A stretch of DNA of 64,000 nt from CAVYVZ01 sp963772065 (GTDB taxonomy: Bacteria; Acidobacteriota; Vicinamibacteria; Vicinamibacterales; UBA2999). The stretch covers positions 992,001 to 1,056,000 of the forward strand of contig CAVYVZ010000010.1 in the NCBI GenBank assembly GCA_963772065.1, in the 5' to 3' direction. Below the pieces are notes generated by a model. It saw only the letters and a list, made by a program, of their open reading frames with translations, was not told the origin of the DNA and did no database searches. The position numbers were made by a program, and so were the translations under genes. Positions 7,141 through 16,378 of the stretch are shown piece by piece (position 1 is the first letter of the stretch; every line of letters begins with the position of its first letter).

Positions 7141-9924
7141 GTGCTCCGCTGCCGCCGTAACGTGACTGCGCGCGGCAATCGGACCTGGCGATGGAGGCTC
7201 GCCTTCGCCCTTGCGGGCGGCGTAGCCGGCTTGCTGCTCAACGTACTCCCCGACCGCTCGATCGCCGGGTTCTTCCCCGGGCGCGCACTGTCACTCCCGA
7301 TCGCCCTCGTCCTGGGACCCGCATGGGGCGCGCTCGCGGCGATCGTGTCGTGCGTACCGCGGGCGTACACGCCGATCGGCGCTGCGGGCTTCGTCTTCGA
7401 GGCGATCGTGCTCGGCGTGCTGGTGCGGCGCGGGGTTGCGCCGCTCATTGCCGGCGTCTGCTACTGGATCACGGTCACGCTGGCGTTCGCCGTGCTCCCG
7501 ATGTACCTGACCAACGAGGCGCCGGGCGCGGTGGTGTGGTCGGTCGCGCTGCAGCAGCCACTCAACGGGATGCTGATCATCGCCGTGGCCGACCTGCTCG
7601 TCTCGCTGCCGCTCGCCCGTCGTCTCCGGGAGCTCGAACCGGCGCTGCGTCCGCGCCAACTGCGCGCGCAGTTCTTCAATGCCCTGCTGGTCGTCGCGAC
7701 GCTGCCGATCCTCACGCTGTACGCGGTCAGCACGCGGCTGCTCGCGGAGCGACAGGAAACCGAGGCGGCCACCTGGCTGCAGGAAGCGGCGACGGCCATC
7801 AACCGGGAGGTCGAAACGTACCTCGCTTGGCACGTCAGCGCCGCGGAGTCGATCGCGTCGACGCTGGCCCTGGACGGCACGCCGGGCGCGTCCGAACGGG
7901 TGCTCGCGCAATACGCACGGCAGTACCCCACGTTCATCACGCTCTTCGTGGCGGACCGCTCGGGACGAATTGTTGCCATTCATCCGCGCGTGCATCCGGA
8001 GAGTGACGCCGCCGCGCCCCTGGTTCCGCTTGGCGACCGCCCGTACTTTCAGCAGGTGATGGCGACGCGCACGCCGTATGTCTCGAACGTCCTCCTGGGG
8101 AGAGCCTCCGGGAAGCCCATCGTCACGATCGCCACCCCCCTCATGCGCGGCGGTGAGACCGCAGGCGTCGTCGGCGCGTCGCTGGACCTGACGACATTCG
8201 CCCGCCTGGCGCGGGACTACGGGTCCACGCGTGACTTCGCGATCACGATCCTCGACGCGTCGGATCGCGTGATCTATTCGAGCGAGAGCCAGGTGCATCC
8301 GGCGATGGCGGCGGTGGATCCGACCGGTCTGTTCGCGGCCGCGAGAAAAGCTCCCGCAAGCCTGTTCCGCTACAAGCGCCCGCAGGGAGCGGCCTACCTC
8401 GCCGTGCATACGAAAACGAGGCGCGGCTGGAAGGTGCTCGTCGAGCGGCCGCTCCTGGCGGCGCGACTGCAGACCGAGCGCTATTACGCGTTGACCCTGA
8501 TCGTGATCACATGCGCGTTCTTCGTCTCGGTCGGCGTGGCACGCCTGACGTCGCGCACGATCGTGGGCCCGCTGGAGCACCTGGTCACGGCCACGCGCGG
8601 TTTCGCCGACACCGGCACGCCGAGCGAGATGTCGTCGCGCGGGCCGGACACGCCCATCGAAGTCACGGAGCTCATGGACGACTTCTCGGTGATGCAGCAG
8701 CGCCTGACGGCCTTTACCCGCGAGCTCGATCAGAAGGTGCGTCAGCGCACGGAGGAACTCGCCCAGGCCACCGCCCGCGCCGAGGAGAGCAGCCGCGCGA
8801 AGAGCCAGTTCCTCGCAAACATGAGCCACGAGATCCGGACGCCGATGAACGGCATCATCGGCATGACCCAGCTCGTGCTCGACACGCCGCTCAGAACCGA
8901 GCAGCGCGAGTACCTGGACATGGTGCGCGGGTCCGCCGACTCGCTGCTGACGATCGTCAACGACATCCTCGACTTCTCCAAGATCGAAGCGGGACGGCTG
9001 GAGCTCGAACGCACGGCCTTCGACCCGCGCGCGCTCATCGAGAGCACGGCCAAGCCGCTCGCGCTGCGCGCGCGTGAGAAAGGGCTCGAGCTCACGTGGG
9101 ACGTCGATGCGGCCGTGCCCGCCGGCGTCTCCGGCGATCCGACACGCGTGCGCCAGGTGCTCGTGAATCTCATCGGCAACGCGATCAAGTTCACCGAGCG
9201 CGGCCGCGTGTTCGTCAGGTGCACCGCCGAATCGCTCGAAGCCGGCCGCACGCGGCTGCATGTCGCCGTCAGCGACACGGGGATCGGCATTGCGCCGGAC
9301 AAGCTGCACGTCATCTTCGAGGCGTTCGCACAGGAGGACGGTTCGACCACGCGCCGCTACGGGGGCACGGGGCTCGGGCTGGCGATCTGCGCCCGCCTCG
9401 CCGAGCAGATGGGCGGGCGCGTCTGGGCCGACAGCAGGCCGCATGAAGGCAGCGTCTTCCATTTCACCGCGTCATTCGACGCCCCCGGCGAAACCCCGCA
9501 GGAGGTGGCGCGGCCGAACCCGGACGCCGCTGCCGCGCAGGCAGAAGTCAAGCTGCGAGTGCTCGTCGCCGAGGACAATCTCGTGAATCAGAAGCTCGCG
9601 GTGAAGCTGCTGGAGAAGCAGGGCCACACGGTGTATCTGGCGTCCGACGGCGTGGAGGCGGTAACCCTCTTCGAGCAGCACCTGCCCGACGTGGTGCTGA
9701 TGGACGTGATGATGCCGAACATGAACGGCCTCGACGCCACCGCCAGCATCCGGCGGCTGCCGAACGGCGCGGACGTGCCGATCATTGCGATGACCGCGAA
9801 TGCGATGCAGGGAGACCGCGACACCTGCCTCGCGGCCGGGATGACCGCCTATCTGGCAAAACCGGTGCGCACCCGCGAGCTCTACGAACTTCTCGCCGCG
9901 GTCCGCGGGGGCGTCGCCGCTTGA
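7141..9924 (+). CDS. Hybrid sensor histidine kinase with extracytoplasmic sensor
   Basis: 927-aa kinase. Several N-terminal hydrophobic helices (about 15-165, MASE-like) are followed by a further helix near 180-200. A double-Cache-type sensor spans about 215-450, then a helix and HAMP (about 455-530). A short coiled coil leads to HisKA with phospho-His563 in MSHEIRTPMNG and HATPase with DTGIGI and GTGLGL. The C-terminal receiver carries Asp855 in VVLMDVMMP. The start is GTG 7141; no strong ribosome-binding site is visible. Because output is only a receiver, it likely passes phosphate to an Hpt protein, possibly the one at 25188. Ligand unknown. Confidence 0.9.
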   Translation: MLRCRRNVTARGNRTWRWRLAFALAGGVAGLLLNVLPDRSIAGFFPGRALSLPIALVLGPAWGALAAIVSCVPRAYTPIGAAGFVFEAIVLGVLVRRGVAPLIAGVCYWITVTLAFAVLPMYLTNEAPGAVVWSVALQQPLNGMLIIAVADLLVSLPLARRLRELEPALRPRQLRAQFFNALLVVATLPILTLYAVSTRLLAERQETEAATWLQEAATAINREVETYLAWHVSAAESIASTLALDGTPGASERVLAQYARQYPTFITLFVADRSGRIVAIHPRVHPESDAAAPLVPLGDRPYFQQVMATRTPYVSNVLLGRASGKPIVTIATPLMRGGETAGVVGASLDLTTFARLARDYGSTRDFAITILDASDRVIYSSESQVHPAMAAVDPTGLFAAARKAPASLFRYKRPQGAAYLAVHTKTRRGWKVLVERPLLAARLQTERYYALTLIVITCAFFVSVGVARLTSRTIVGPLEHLVTATRGFADTGTPSEMSSRGPDTPIEVTELMDDFSVMQQRLTAFTRELDQKVRQRTEELAQATARAEESSRAKSQFLANMSHEIRTPMNGIIGMTQLVLDTPLRTEQREYLDMVRGSADSLLTIVNDILDFSKIEAGRLELERTAFDPRALIESTAKPLALRAREKGLELTWDVDAAVPAGVSGDPTRVRQVLVNLIGNAIKFTERGRVFVRCTAESLEAGRTRLHVAVSDTGIGIAPDKLHVIFEAFAQEDGSTTRRYGGTGLGLAICARLAEQMGGRVWADSRPHEGSVFHFTASFDAPGETPQEVARPNPDAAAAQAEVKLRVLVAEDNLVNQKLAVKLLEKQGHTVYLASDGVEAVTLFEQHLPDVVLMDVMMPNMNGLDATASIRRLPNGADVPIIAMTANAMQGDRDTCLAAGMTAYLAKPVRTRELYELLAAVRGGVAA

Positions 9925-9977
9925 GATTTGCGATCTGCGATCTGTGATTTCACGTCACACATCACACATCACAAATT
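9925..9977. repeat. 7-bp word repeat array between convergent genes
   Basis: Begins on the base after the hybrid-kinase stop. Left half: GATTTGC, GATCTGC, GATCTGT, GATTTCA. Right half: TCACACA twice, then TCACAAAT. The halves are roughly reverse complementary (TGTGAT against ATCACA), so the array can pair with itself. Confidence 0.7.
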
Positions 9978-10371
9978 ACTCAACGACCCCTTTCCATTTC
10001 CAGCCGTCCTTCGGCCGGACGATCGACTTCATGCGCACCCGGTGATCCGCCGCATTGCGTCCCGGGCTGCCGGTGATGACGACGAAGTCGCCAACCTTCA
10101 GCGTGTCGCGCGACACGCCCATCCGGGTCAGTTGGCCGCCGCCACCCCACTCCACCGTATACGGATGCTGCGTCTTCGACCGGTCCCCTTTCGCGTACGC
10201 CGTCAACCGGACGAAGGAATGAGGATTCCTGAACATGAACTGCGTCACCGTGCCCTCGATCGCGACCTCCTGGTCCTCGAAGTACGCGGCGGCAAAGGAA
10301 TGGTGAGCATGGACGACGTAGCCCGAGACGGCCGCAACGGCCACGAGCGACGCGATGAGCCTGCGAATCAT
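9976..10371 (-). CDS. DUF6152-like exported protein
   Basis: 131-aa exported protein with a signal peptide (about 1-22). The mature start HHSFAAAYFED and later FMFRNPHSFVRL resemble the DUF6152 family, small beta-rich proteins of unknown role with a conserved N-terminal His-His. Last gene of a minus-strand run with two small membrane proteins and a cytochrome, so a redox- or metal-linked role in the envelope is possible but inferred. Confidence 0.65.
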   Translation of the reverse strand: MIRRLIASLVAVAAVSGYVVHAHHSFAAAYFEDQEVAIEGTVTQFMFRNPHSFVRLTAYAKGDRSKTQHPYTVEWGGGGQLTRMGVSRDTLKVGDFVVITGSPGRNAADHRVRMKSIVRPKDGWKWKGVVE

Positions 10372-10437
10372 GACTGATACTTTCGGATCTTCACCGGGGT
10401 TGAATCACCACGAAGGGTCATTATCCACCCCCGCCCG

Positions 10438-10926
10438 TCAAAAGGCGCCCCCCACGAACGGCAGCATCCGGCCCCAGTACATCACCAGCAGCCAGCACCC
10501 GATCGATATGACGGCCACGACCTTGGCCTGGACGGGCGCCTGCTCGCCGGCGCTGACGAGCCGCGCCTTCTTGAACAGCATGATCTGGAAATAGATGGCG
10601 TTGACGCCCGCCAGGAGGATGAAGAGCATCTTCGCGTAGAACGCCACGTTGTTGACGTACTGTTCCGGCGCTCCCAGAAAGAAGGTGACCCCCGTCGCCA
10701 GGTTGAGCCCGAACCCTACCAGCGCCCATGGCATGAAGTCGATGATCGCCGCGACGGGCACGCTCCGCATCACACCGAGCAGCCTGAGATCGAGGAGGCC
10801 CGTGACGCCGACGAGGAGCGCGAGCCCGAAGAAGTGAATCGACTCGCACATCGGCCAGAGCCACCGCCATCCGGTGATCCAGCCGGAGATACCGGAATTA
10901 TGGACCCACGAAACGAAAGATCCCAT
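10438..10926 (-). CDS. DUF6644-like four-helix membrane protein (copy 2)
   Basis: 162 aa with about four membrane helices. The motif SIHFFGLALLVGVTGLLDLRLLG parallels LTLHTIGLSFLVGGKAVLDLRLLG in the neighbouring gene, so the two are tandem paralogs. The conserved His in helix one could be a haem or metal ligand, but that is inference. It starts 16 bases after the upstream paralog. Confidence 0.65.
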   Translation of the reverse strand: MGSFVSWVHNSGISGWITGWRWLWPMCESIHFFGLALLVGVTGLLDLRLLGVMRSVPVAAIIDFMPWALVGFGLNLATGVTFFLGAPEQYVNNVAFYAKMLFILLAGVNAIYFQIMLFKKARLVSAGEQAPVQAKVVAVISIGCWLLVMYWGRMLPFVGGAF

Positions 10927-10942
10927 CGCTTGCGCCCGAGCG

Positions 10943-11422
10943 CTAAATCAGGTACGCCATCAGGCGTCCGGCCGTGATCGCCGCCGCCCAGATGACGAGC
11001 GACGCGACTGCCAGCGCGCGGCCGCGCGACGGCACGACGCCGGCGTCGAGCGAGCGCGCTTCACGCGCCAGAAACGCGCGCGTGGAGCGGATGTTCACGA
11101 CGCCGAGGCCGATCAGCGCCAGCTTGATCCAGAACACGCTCTGGCGTGCCTTGACGGTCGCGTCGGCCGCGAAGAGAGCCACGCCCGAGGCGGCATTCAC
11201 GCCGAAGCCGATCCACATCATCGAGAAGAGCGGGCCGAGGGCACCGAGCGAAATGCCGCGGCCGAAGCCGAGCAGCCGCAAATCGAGCACCGCTTTCCCG
11301 CCGACCAGAAAGCTCAAACCGATCGTGTGCAACGTCAGGATGAGCGGGTAAGCCCAGAGCGATCCCGACTCGCGGACCCACGTCGCGAAGCCGGACGCCT
11401 CGAGACGGCCGAGCATGTCCAT
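10943..11422 (-). CDS. DUF6644-like four-helix membrane protein (copy 1)
   Basis: 159 aa, four predicted helices, paralogous to the gene at 10438. Shared features are an early Trp-Pro/Tyr-Pro segment, a helix with TLHTIGLSFLVGG, the LDLRLLGFGR loop, and MMWIGFGVNAASGVALF. It lies 38 bases downstream of the cytochrome-like gene on the same strand. I recognise the family only loosely and assign no function. Confidence 0.65.
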   Translation of the reverse strand: MDMLGRLEASGFATWVRESGSLWAYPLILTLHTIGLSFLVGGKAVLDLRLLGFGRGISLGALGPLFSMMWIGFGVNAASGVALFAADATVKARQSVFWIKLALIGLGVVNIRSTRAFLAREARSLDAGVVPSRGRALAVASLVIWAAAITAGRLMAYLI

Positions 11423-11460
11423 GAAAATGGAATGTTAGCACGCGCTCGCGCGCCGCCCGG

Positions 11461-11958
11461 TTACGGCGTGGTGCGTTGCTGCCGCTGTGCCTGCACGCTT
11501 GCGAGGTACTTTGCGTGGCACGCCGTGCAGGTGTCGTAGACGGCGCCGCCCGCGTCGAAGAGCTGATCGAGGTTCTTGGCCAGCGCCGCATCGCGTGCCC
11601 TGACTGCGGCCGCGGTGAGCGCGTGGGTCATCTTCACCCACTCGCCCTCGTCGATCGCCCGGCCCGGAAGCAGGAGCAGGTTCGCCGATTCCGCGAGCGC
11701 AATCGCGCCGTGCTCGACGGCTTCCCATTCTTCGTCGGTCTTCGGCGCGTGCTCGAGGACGCCGTTGTTGTACACGACGGCATCGAAGATGACGGTTGAC
11801 GCCGAAGTGATGTTGGCTTCCATCACTTCGGCGAGGGTCCCGACGGTCTTGAAGGGTGGCGGCGCCTGCGCGGGCGTGCTCGTGCAACGTGAAACCGCGA
11901 CGACGATCAGCGCAATCAGACTACCCGTCGTGCACAGGCGCCAGCCCAGAACGGACAC
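11461..11958 (-). CDS. Class II cytochrome c-like exported protein
   Basis: 165 aa with an N-terminal hydrophobic segment followed by a Cys-containing SRCTSTP stretch that could be a lipobox. The C-terminal haem-attachment motif CTACH sits in a final helix near residues 146-150, the position typical of four-helix cytochromes c' and c556. The body is alpha-helical. Start ATG 11958 is three bases after the stop of the aminotransferase-like gene, so the two are co-transcribed. Probably a periplasmic electron-transfer or gas-binding protein. Confidence 0.75.
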   Translation of the reverse strand: MSVLGWRLCTTGSLIALIVVAVSRCTSTPAQAPPPFKTVGTLAEVMEANITSASTVIFDAVVYNNGVLEHAPKTDEEWEAVEHGAIALAESANLLLLPGRAIDEGEWVKMTHALTAAAVRARDAALAKNLDQLFDAGGAVYDTCTACHAKYLASVQAQRQQRTTP

Positions 11959-11961
11959 GAG

Positions 11962-13122
11962 CTACTGCGCAGTGGTTCCGCGGCCGGGCCCGAAGATTTC
12001 CTTGAACGCGGCCATGAAGCGGCCCATCTCTTCGGGTGTGCCGACCGACACGCGCAGGTGCTCCGTCATCGGCGGGAACGGCCGGCCGACGAGCACGCCC
12101 TTCTTGCGGAACTCCTCCGCCAGCGGCACGACGTGCCGCTTCACGTGCACCATGAAAAAATTCGTCTGTGACGGGATCACGCTGAACCCGAGCGCCTGCA
12201 GCTCCGCGGTGGTCTTGTCGCGGAGATCGCGGGTCGTCCGCCTGATCCGCTCCTGTGACGCGGTGTCCTTCAGCGCGGCCACGCCGCCCCACTTCACGAG
12301 CGCGTTGATGCTGCCGACAGCGTGCGGACGCATCTCATCGATCAGGAACTTCGGCGCGATGGCGTACCCCAGGCGCATCCCGGCGAGCGCCGCGATCTTG
12401 GAGAACGTGCGGGCGATGATCACCGGCCGGCCCTCGAGCACGTACGGGACGGCGGTGGCGTAGTTCGGATCCTCCACGAAGTGGTGATAGGCCTCGTCGA
12501 TGAGCACCGGCATGTCGCCGGGGATGCTGTCGAGGAGAAGCTTGACGTCCTGCTTCGACACGACGACGCCCGTCGGATTGTTCGGATTGCAGAGGTACAC
12601 GAACCCGAGGTCGCGATAGTTCGCCTTGACCGTCCGGATCATCTGCGGGATGTCCTGCGTGTAGTCGTCGCGCAGAGCCAGCTTGATCGCATCCGCCTTG
12701 ATGCCCGACGCGTGCTGATACACCGACCCGTACGACGGCTCGACGCCGATCACCTTTCGACCATCCGCGAGGAACGTGGTCCCCACGACCTGAAGGATCT
12801 CGCCCGACCCGGCGCCGAGCAGCACGTTCTCGGGCTTGACGCCGTGGTGCGCCGCGATCTCCTGCACGATGCCGCCATCCGGATACCCGTAGCGGTTCGA
12901 GTACTTGAACGCCTCGGTCATTGCTTTCATCACCGACTCGGGCGCTCCGTATGGGTTCTCGTTGCTCGCCAGCTTGGCGAAGCCGTCGTAATCGGCGGTT
13001 GAGAGACGGGGTCGGGAGGGCGCCTGCGCCCAGACGTTGCCGGGCCGGACGCCGAGATACCCGAGCGCTGCGGCAACCCCGCCCATGAAGCCGCGACGTG
13101 AAACGGCAGTCTTGACGTGCAT
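11962..13122 (-). CDS. Tat-exported histidinol-phosphate aminotransferase-like enzyme
   Basis: Fold-type I PLP aminotransferase of 386 aa, closest in appearance to HisC. Visible are ASNENPYG (52-59), CNPNNPTG (178-185), Asp209 in LIDEAYHH, and Lys242 in ARTFSKIAALAGMRLGY as the PLP-binding residue. The N-terminus has a Tat signal (SRRGFMGG, residues 8-15) ending near AQA, so the folded holoenzyme is probably exported. That makes a role in cytoplasmic histidine synthesis unlikely. It heads the run with the cytochrome and the DUF6644/DUF6152 genes and has the ribosome-binding site GGAGGA. Confidence 0.85.
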   Translation of the reverse strand: MHVKTAVSRRGFMGGVAAALGYLGVRPGNVWAQAPSRPRLSTADYDGFAKLASNENPYGAPESVMKAMTEAFKYSNRYGYPDGGIVQEIAAHHGVKPENVLLGAGSGEILQVVGTTFLADGRKVIGVEPSYGSVYQHASGIKADAIKLALRDDYTQDIPQMIRTVKANYRDLGFVYLCNPNNPTGVVVSKQDVKLLLDSIPGDMPVLIDEAYHHFVEDPNYATAVPYVLEGRPVIIARTFSKIAALAGMRLGYAIAPKFLIDEMRPHAVGSINALVKWGGVAALKDTASQERIRRTTRDLRDKTTAELQALGFSVIPSQTNFFMVHVKRHVVPLAEEFRKKGVLVGRPFPPMTEHLRVSVGTPEEMGRFMAAFKEIFGPGRGTTAQ

Positions 13123-13165
13123 GCAGATCCTCCGCGCTGATTCTACGGCGCCGCCCCAATCACTG

Positions 13166-13561
13166 TCATCGCTTTTCGCGCATGGCTCTGCGGGCGGTGC
13201 GCGCCAGCGCGAGGTATTCCTTCCTGATTAGGTCCAGGTCCGACTCCTCGAGCTCCTCGAGATCCAGCAGCTCGTTCTTCGCGCGGCCGATGGCGCGGAT
13301 GATCTCGTCCAGCTTCACCTGGGTGGCCTCTGAATCCCGATTCTGGGTGCTCTGGATGAGGAACACCATCAGAAACGTCACGATGGTCGTGCCGGTGTTG
13401 ATGACCAGCTGCCACGTGTCGCTGAAGGCGAATAGCGGCCCCGTAGCGGCCCACGCCACGATGACGCCGCAGGCGAGGATGAACGCCGCCGGCCGGCCGG
13501 TGGCGTGTGCCGTCCATTTCGCAAACCGGGTGAATCGCGACCGTGGCTTGGTCGGTCTCAT
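13166..13561 (-). CDS. Low-affinity iron permease-family protein
   Basis: 131 aa resembling the low-affinity iron permease family. Two membrane helices (about 25-45 and 53-72) carry DTWQLVINTGTTIVTFLMVF and FLIQSTQNRDSEA. A cytoplasmic tail follows with KLDEIIRAIGRAKNELLDLEEL, which is charged and probably coiled. Stands alone, 43 bases upstream of the aminotransferase start on the same strand. Iron transport by these small bacterial members has weak support. Confidence 0.75.
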   Translation of the reverse strand: MRPTKPRSRFTRFAKWTAHATGRPAAFILACGVIVAWAATGPLFAFSDTWQLVINTGTTIVTFLMVFLIQSTQNRDSEATQVKLDEIIRAIGRAKNELLDLEELEESDLDLIRKEYLALARTARRAMREKR

Positions 13562-13645
13562 GTGTCGCTCCTCCTAAAGCCCAGCCGGCTTCCGACCGAG
13601 ACTCAGATCAACACGCGACTATAGGTCTGTTTCTCGAGGGAGGCG

Positions 13646-14539
13646 ATGCGCCGCGCCAGCGCCATTCTGCTCACGCTTGTGTTCGCTGCCTCAGTCCCCG
13701 CGCCCTCGGCGCAGGAACGGCCCGACCGGCCCATCTTCCGATCCGCCGTGGAGATGGTCTCGATGGCGGCGGTGGTGCGCGACAAGCATGGCCGCGTGGT
13801 GCCCTCGCTCTCGCGTGAAGACTTCGAGGTCCTCGACGCCGGGCGCCGGCGCTCCATCGTCGATCTCCGGTCGGACAAATCGGCACCCGCCAGCGTCGCA
13901 TTGCTCATCGACGGAAGCGGCAGCATGACCGTCGGCAATACGCTCGACGCCGCCCGGGTCCTCGCCCTCGACATGCTGAACGTGCTCGACCCGAAGCGCG
14001 ACGAAGCCGCGCTCTTCACGTTCGACAAATCGCTCATCGAGCTCCAGGACTTCACGACTGATTTCGAGCCGATACGGATTCGTCTCGAGGACCTGGATTC
14101 CTACGGCACAACCTCGCTCTACGACGCGATTGCCGGCACGGCGCGGCGCATTGCCCGCTTTGCCAAGCACCGCCGGGCCATCGTGGTCTTCACCGACGGC
14201 GCCGACACGAGCAGCGTGCTGACGCCGGCGGAGGTGTCGGGGCTCGCGAGCTCGATTGACGTGCCGGTGTACGTGCTGGCGCTCGACGGCGCCGACCTCG
14301 CGAACCGGCTGCCGCTCGCCGACCTGGCGCGGTGGACCGGCGGTGAGTTCTTTCCCGCGAAGGACCGCATGCAGGCGCTTGCCGCCGTCCGTCAGGTGGC
14401 GCAGGAGCTGCGCTACCAGTACGTCCTCGCATTCGAGCCTGCCGGCTCCACCGGCTGGCGCCGCGTCGAGATCCGGACGCGCCGTCCGGGTCTGACCGTC
14501 CGCGCCCGCAGCTGGTATCTCGCCGGCTCCAGCGAATAG
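13646..14539 (+). CDS. Exported VWA-domain protein
   Basis: 297 aa: signal peptide (1-23), a short VWFA-related N-terminal domain (about 33-75, VVRDKHGRVVPSLSREDF), then a von Willebrand A domain with the MIDAS motif DGSGS (89-93), a MIDAS Thr in SYGTTSLYDA and TDGAD near 177. This matches the VWFA-related proteins expanded in Acidobacteriota. Probably a secreted metal-dependent adhesion or scaffold module. Ribosome-binding site GAGGGAGG; a TATAGG box lies at 13620. Confidence 0.85.
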   Translation: MRRASAILLTLVFAASVPAPSAQERPDRPIFRSAVEMVSMAAVVRDKHGRVVPSLSREDFEVLDAGRRRSIVDLRSDKSAPASVALLIDGSGSMTVGNTLDAARVLALDMLNVLDPKRDEAALFTFDKSLIELQDFTTDFEPIRIRLEDLDSYGTTSLYDAIAGTARRIARFAKHRRAIVVFTDGADTSSVLTPAEVSGLASSIDVPVYVLALDGADLANRLPLADLARWTGGEFFPAKDRMQALAAVRQVAQELRYQYVLAFEPAGSTGWRRVEIRTRRPGLTVRARSWYLAGSSE

Positions 14540-14549
14540 CCGCGGCGGC
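14536..14549. terminator. Small hairpin between convergent genes
   Basis: AGCCGC-G-GCGGCT dyad right at the stop of the VWA gene and just before the stop of the convergent HExxH gene. No T-tract follows, so termination is only plausible. Confidence 0.3.
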
Positions 14550-14553
14550 TCAA

Positions 14554-15258
14554 TCACTCACGCGCAGCGCCGGCCACGGTCGCTTCGGTTCGCTGCGATT
14601 CACGCAGCCGCGAGAGCAACGCCTCCCGTTCAACAGGCGCCAGTCGGAACGCCCCGCGAGCCGGCTCGACGAACGCCTGCACGCTATGAGTCGCGCGCAT
14701 CAAACCGACGGACGTGTGCCGTGGAGTGCCCAGAACGAAGTGACCCAGCTCGTGGGCGAGCGCACGACCGAGCATGCGTCCCGCCCACGCCTCCACGACA
14801 CGAGCCGAGACGCGGCCCAGCAGCGATCTGACCACCGGGTCCTGGCGCATCAGATGTCGGGCGGCCGCGATCGACAGCGTAATGGTGCGGCCGGGCCGTC
14901 CGTCGATGAACTGAATGCTCGCAACCGCCGGCGTCGGCCCGAAGGCGTCGTATCGCGGGGCGGCGGTCTCGACGCGGACGACCAGCGCCTGCGCACGGCG
15001 TATCTCGTCGCACCCGCGATCGCTGGTCGAGTCGATCCTCAAGGTGATCCCGGCGTCGCGGAACACCGCCGCCGACTCCGCGCGGATCTCGCGTGATGTC
15101 GCCTCGGGAATCTTTCCATCGGCGCACAGCGTGGCTTCGAGGACGGTCGCCGGGAGGACTGCCGGCGGTGTGTCATGGACCTCACCGTTCGCGACGTCGA
15201 ATCCGATCACTACGACGACGATGGAAATCCGCCAGGCTGTCGCGATCACGTTGGTCAC
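14554..15258 (-). CDS. Putative exported zinc metalloprotease (HExxH)
   Basis: 234 aa with an N-terminal hydrophobic signal (about 8-25). The active-site-like segment AHELGHFVLGTPRH gives His169, Glu170 and His173, plus a later His181; SVGLM with Met187 could be a Met-turn. This resembles metzincins, but third-His spacing is HExxH-x7-H instead of HExxH-x5-H. No family name is assigned. Protease activity is inferred from the motif alone. Confidence 0.55.
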   Translation of the reverse strand: MTNVIATAWRISIVVVVIGFDVANGEVHDTPPAVLPATVLEATLCADGKIPEATSREIRAESAAVFRDAGITLRIDSTSDRGCDEIRRAQALVVRVETAAPRYDAFGPTPAVASIQFIDGRPGRTITLSIAAARHLMRQDPVVRSLLGRVSARVVEAWAGRMLGRALAHELGHFVLGTPRHTSVGLMRATHSVQAFVEPARGAFRLAPVEREALLSRLRESQRTEATVAGAARE

Positions 15259-15356
15259 CCCCCGAGTGCTGTCCGTGCGATCGATTGGGACACACTCGAT
15301 GCGGGGATCACCAACGCATTGTCTTCACGTCAGGTATGAGCGCGGTTTGATGTCGC

Positions 15357-16295
15357 CTATTTGCGCGAGCGCGCGAACCGGACGACGCGCGGTTCGTCGC
15401 CTCGCAGCGACGGCGCGAGCTGGCGGGCCAGCCGCACGAACTCTGTGATATGCGGCTCGCCGGCGATCCCTCTCGGCACGACCGCCTTCCACGAGCGCTC
15501 GATCCGCTCGGGGACGACGGGAAGGCCACGGAGCTCGCCTCGAACGATCTCGGGCTGGATCGCCCATCGCGCGAGGATGCCGATGCCGAGGCCGGCGCGG
15601 ACCATCGCGACAATCGCTTCGGTCAATTGGAGCTCCTTCACCTGACTTGCGGTCACGCCCGCCGGAATCAGCGAGTCGTTCAGCACGCGACTGTGCTCCT
15701 TCGGGCCGTAGAGGAAGATGGTCTCGGTGCGCAGCTCCTCGAGCTCCACGTGCTTGCGGCGTGCCCACCGATGCGCCGGATCCACCAATACCAGCAGCTC
15801 GTCGTCGAACAGCGGCAGCGCGACGAAGCGCGGATCCGAGACATCGGAGCTCATGACCGCGAGGTCGACCTGCTGTGCCGCCAGCGCCGTCAGCGGCTGT
15901 TGCGTGGCAGCTGCTTCGACGCTGGGCTCGATCTCTGGAAACGCGGCGCGAAGGCCGCGGATGATGTCCGTCAGCCAGTGATAGCACGTGTAGCACTCCG
16001 TGGTGAGCCGGAGACGCAGCGGCTCGGTGCGGCCAGCCAACACGGCACGCTGCTCGAGCGCTTTGAGCTGTCCGAGAACCGATGCAGCCGCGAGCCGCAG
16101 TTGTTCTCCCGCCGGCGTCAACGACATGCCGCGTGCTTTCCGGTCGAAGAGCCGGACACCCAGCCGCGCCTCCAACTCCCGGAGCTGATGGCTCAGCGCC
16201 GACTGCGTGAGGTGCAGCTGCAGGGCCGCGTTGGTCAGCGTCCTGTGCTCGGCGACGGCCTGCACCAGTTCGAGATGGCGGAGCTCGATATGCAT
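15357..16295 (-). CDS. LysR-family transcriptional regulator (MetR-like)
   Basis: 312 aa: N-terminal winged helix (about 1-60, with NAALQLHLTQSALSHQLREL) and a periplasmic-binding-protein-like effector domain (about 90-300). The text ECYTCYHWLTDI in the effector domain resembles MetR. ATG 16295 is preferred because it places the HTH at the usual distance. Divergent from an ABC permease across about 160 bases that contain a palindromic LysR-type site, so autoregulation and control of the permease are likely. Effector unknown. Confidence 0.85.
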   Translation of the reverse strand: MHIELRHLELVQAVAEHRTLTNAALQLHLTQSALSHQLRELEARLGVRLFDRKARGMSLTPAGEQLRLAAASVLGQLKALEQRAVLAGRTEPLRLRLTTECYTCYHWLTDIIRGLRAAFPEIEPSVEAAATQQPLTALAAQQVDLAVMSSDVSDPRFVALPLFDDELLVLVDPAHRWARRKHVELEELRTETIFLYGPKEHSRVLNDSLIPAGVTASQVKELQLTEAIVAMVRAGLGIGILARWAIQPEIVRGELRGLPVVPERIERSWKAVVPRGIAGEPHITEFVRLARQLAPSLRGDEPRVVRFARSRK

Positions 16296-16378
16296 GACGA
16301 CACGGCCTCCACGATCACTGTTTGCCGACTCCACCACGAAGGTTACCGCCCGCGGGAGCCATGCATCCGTGAGGAATC

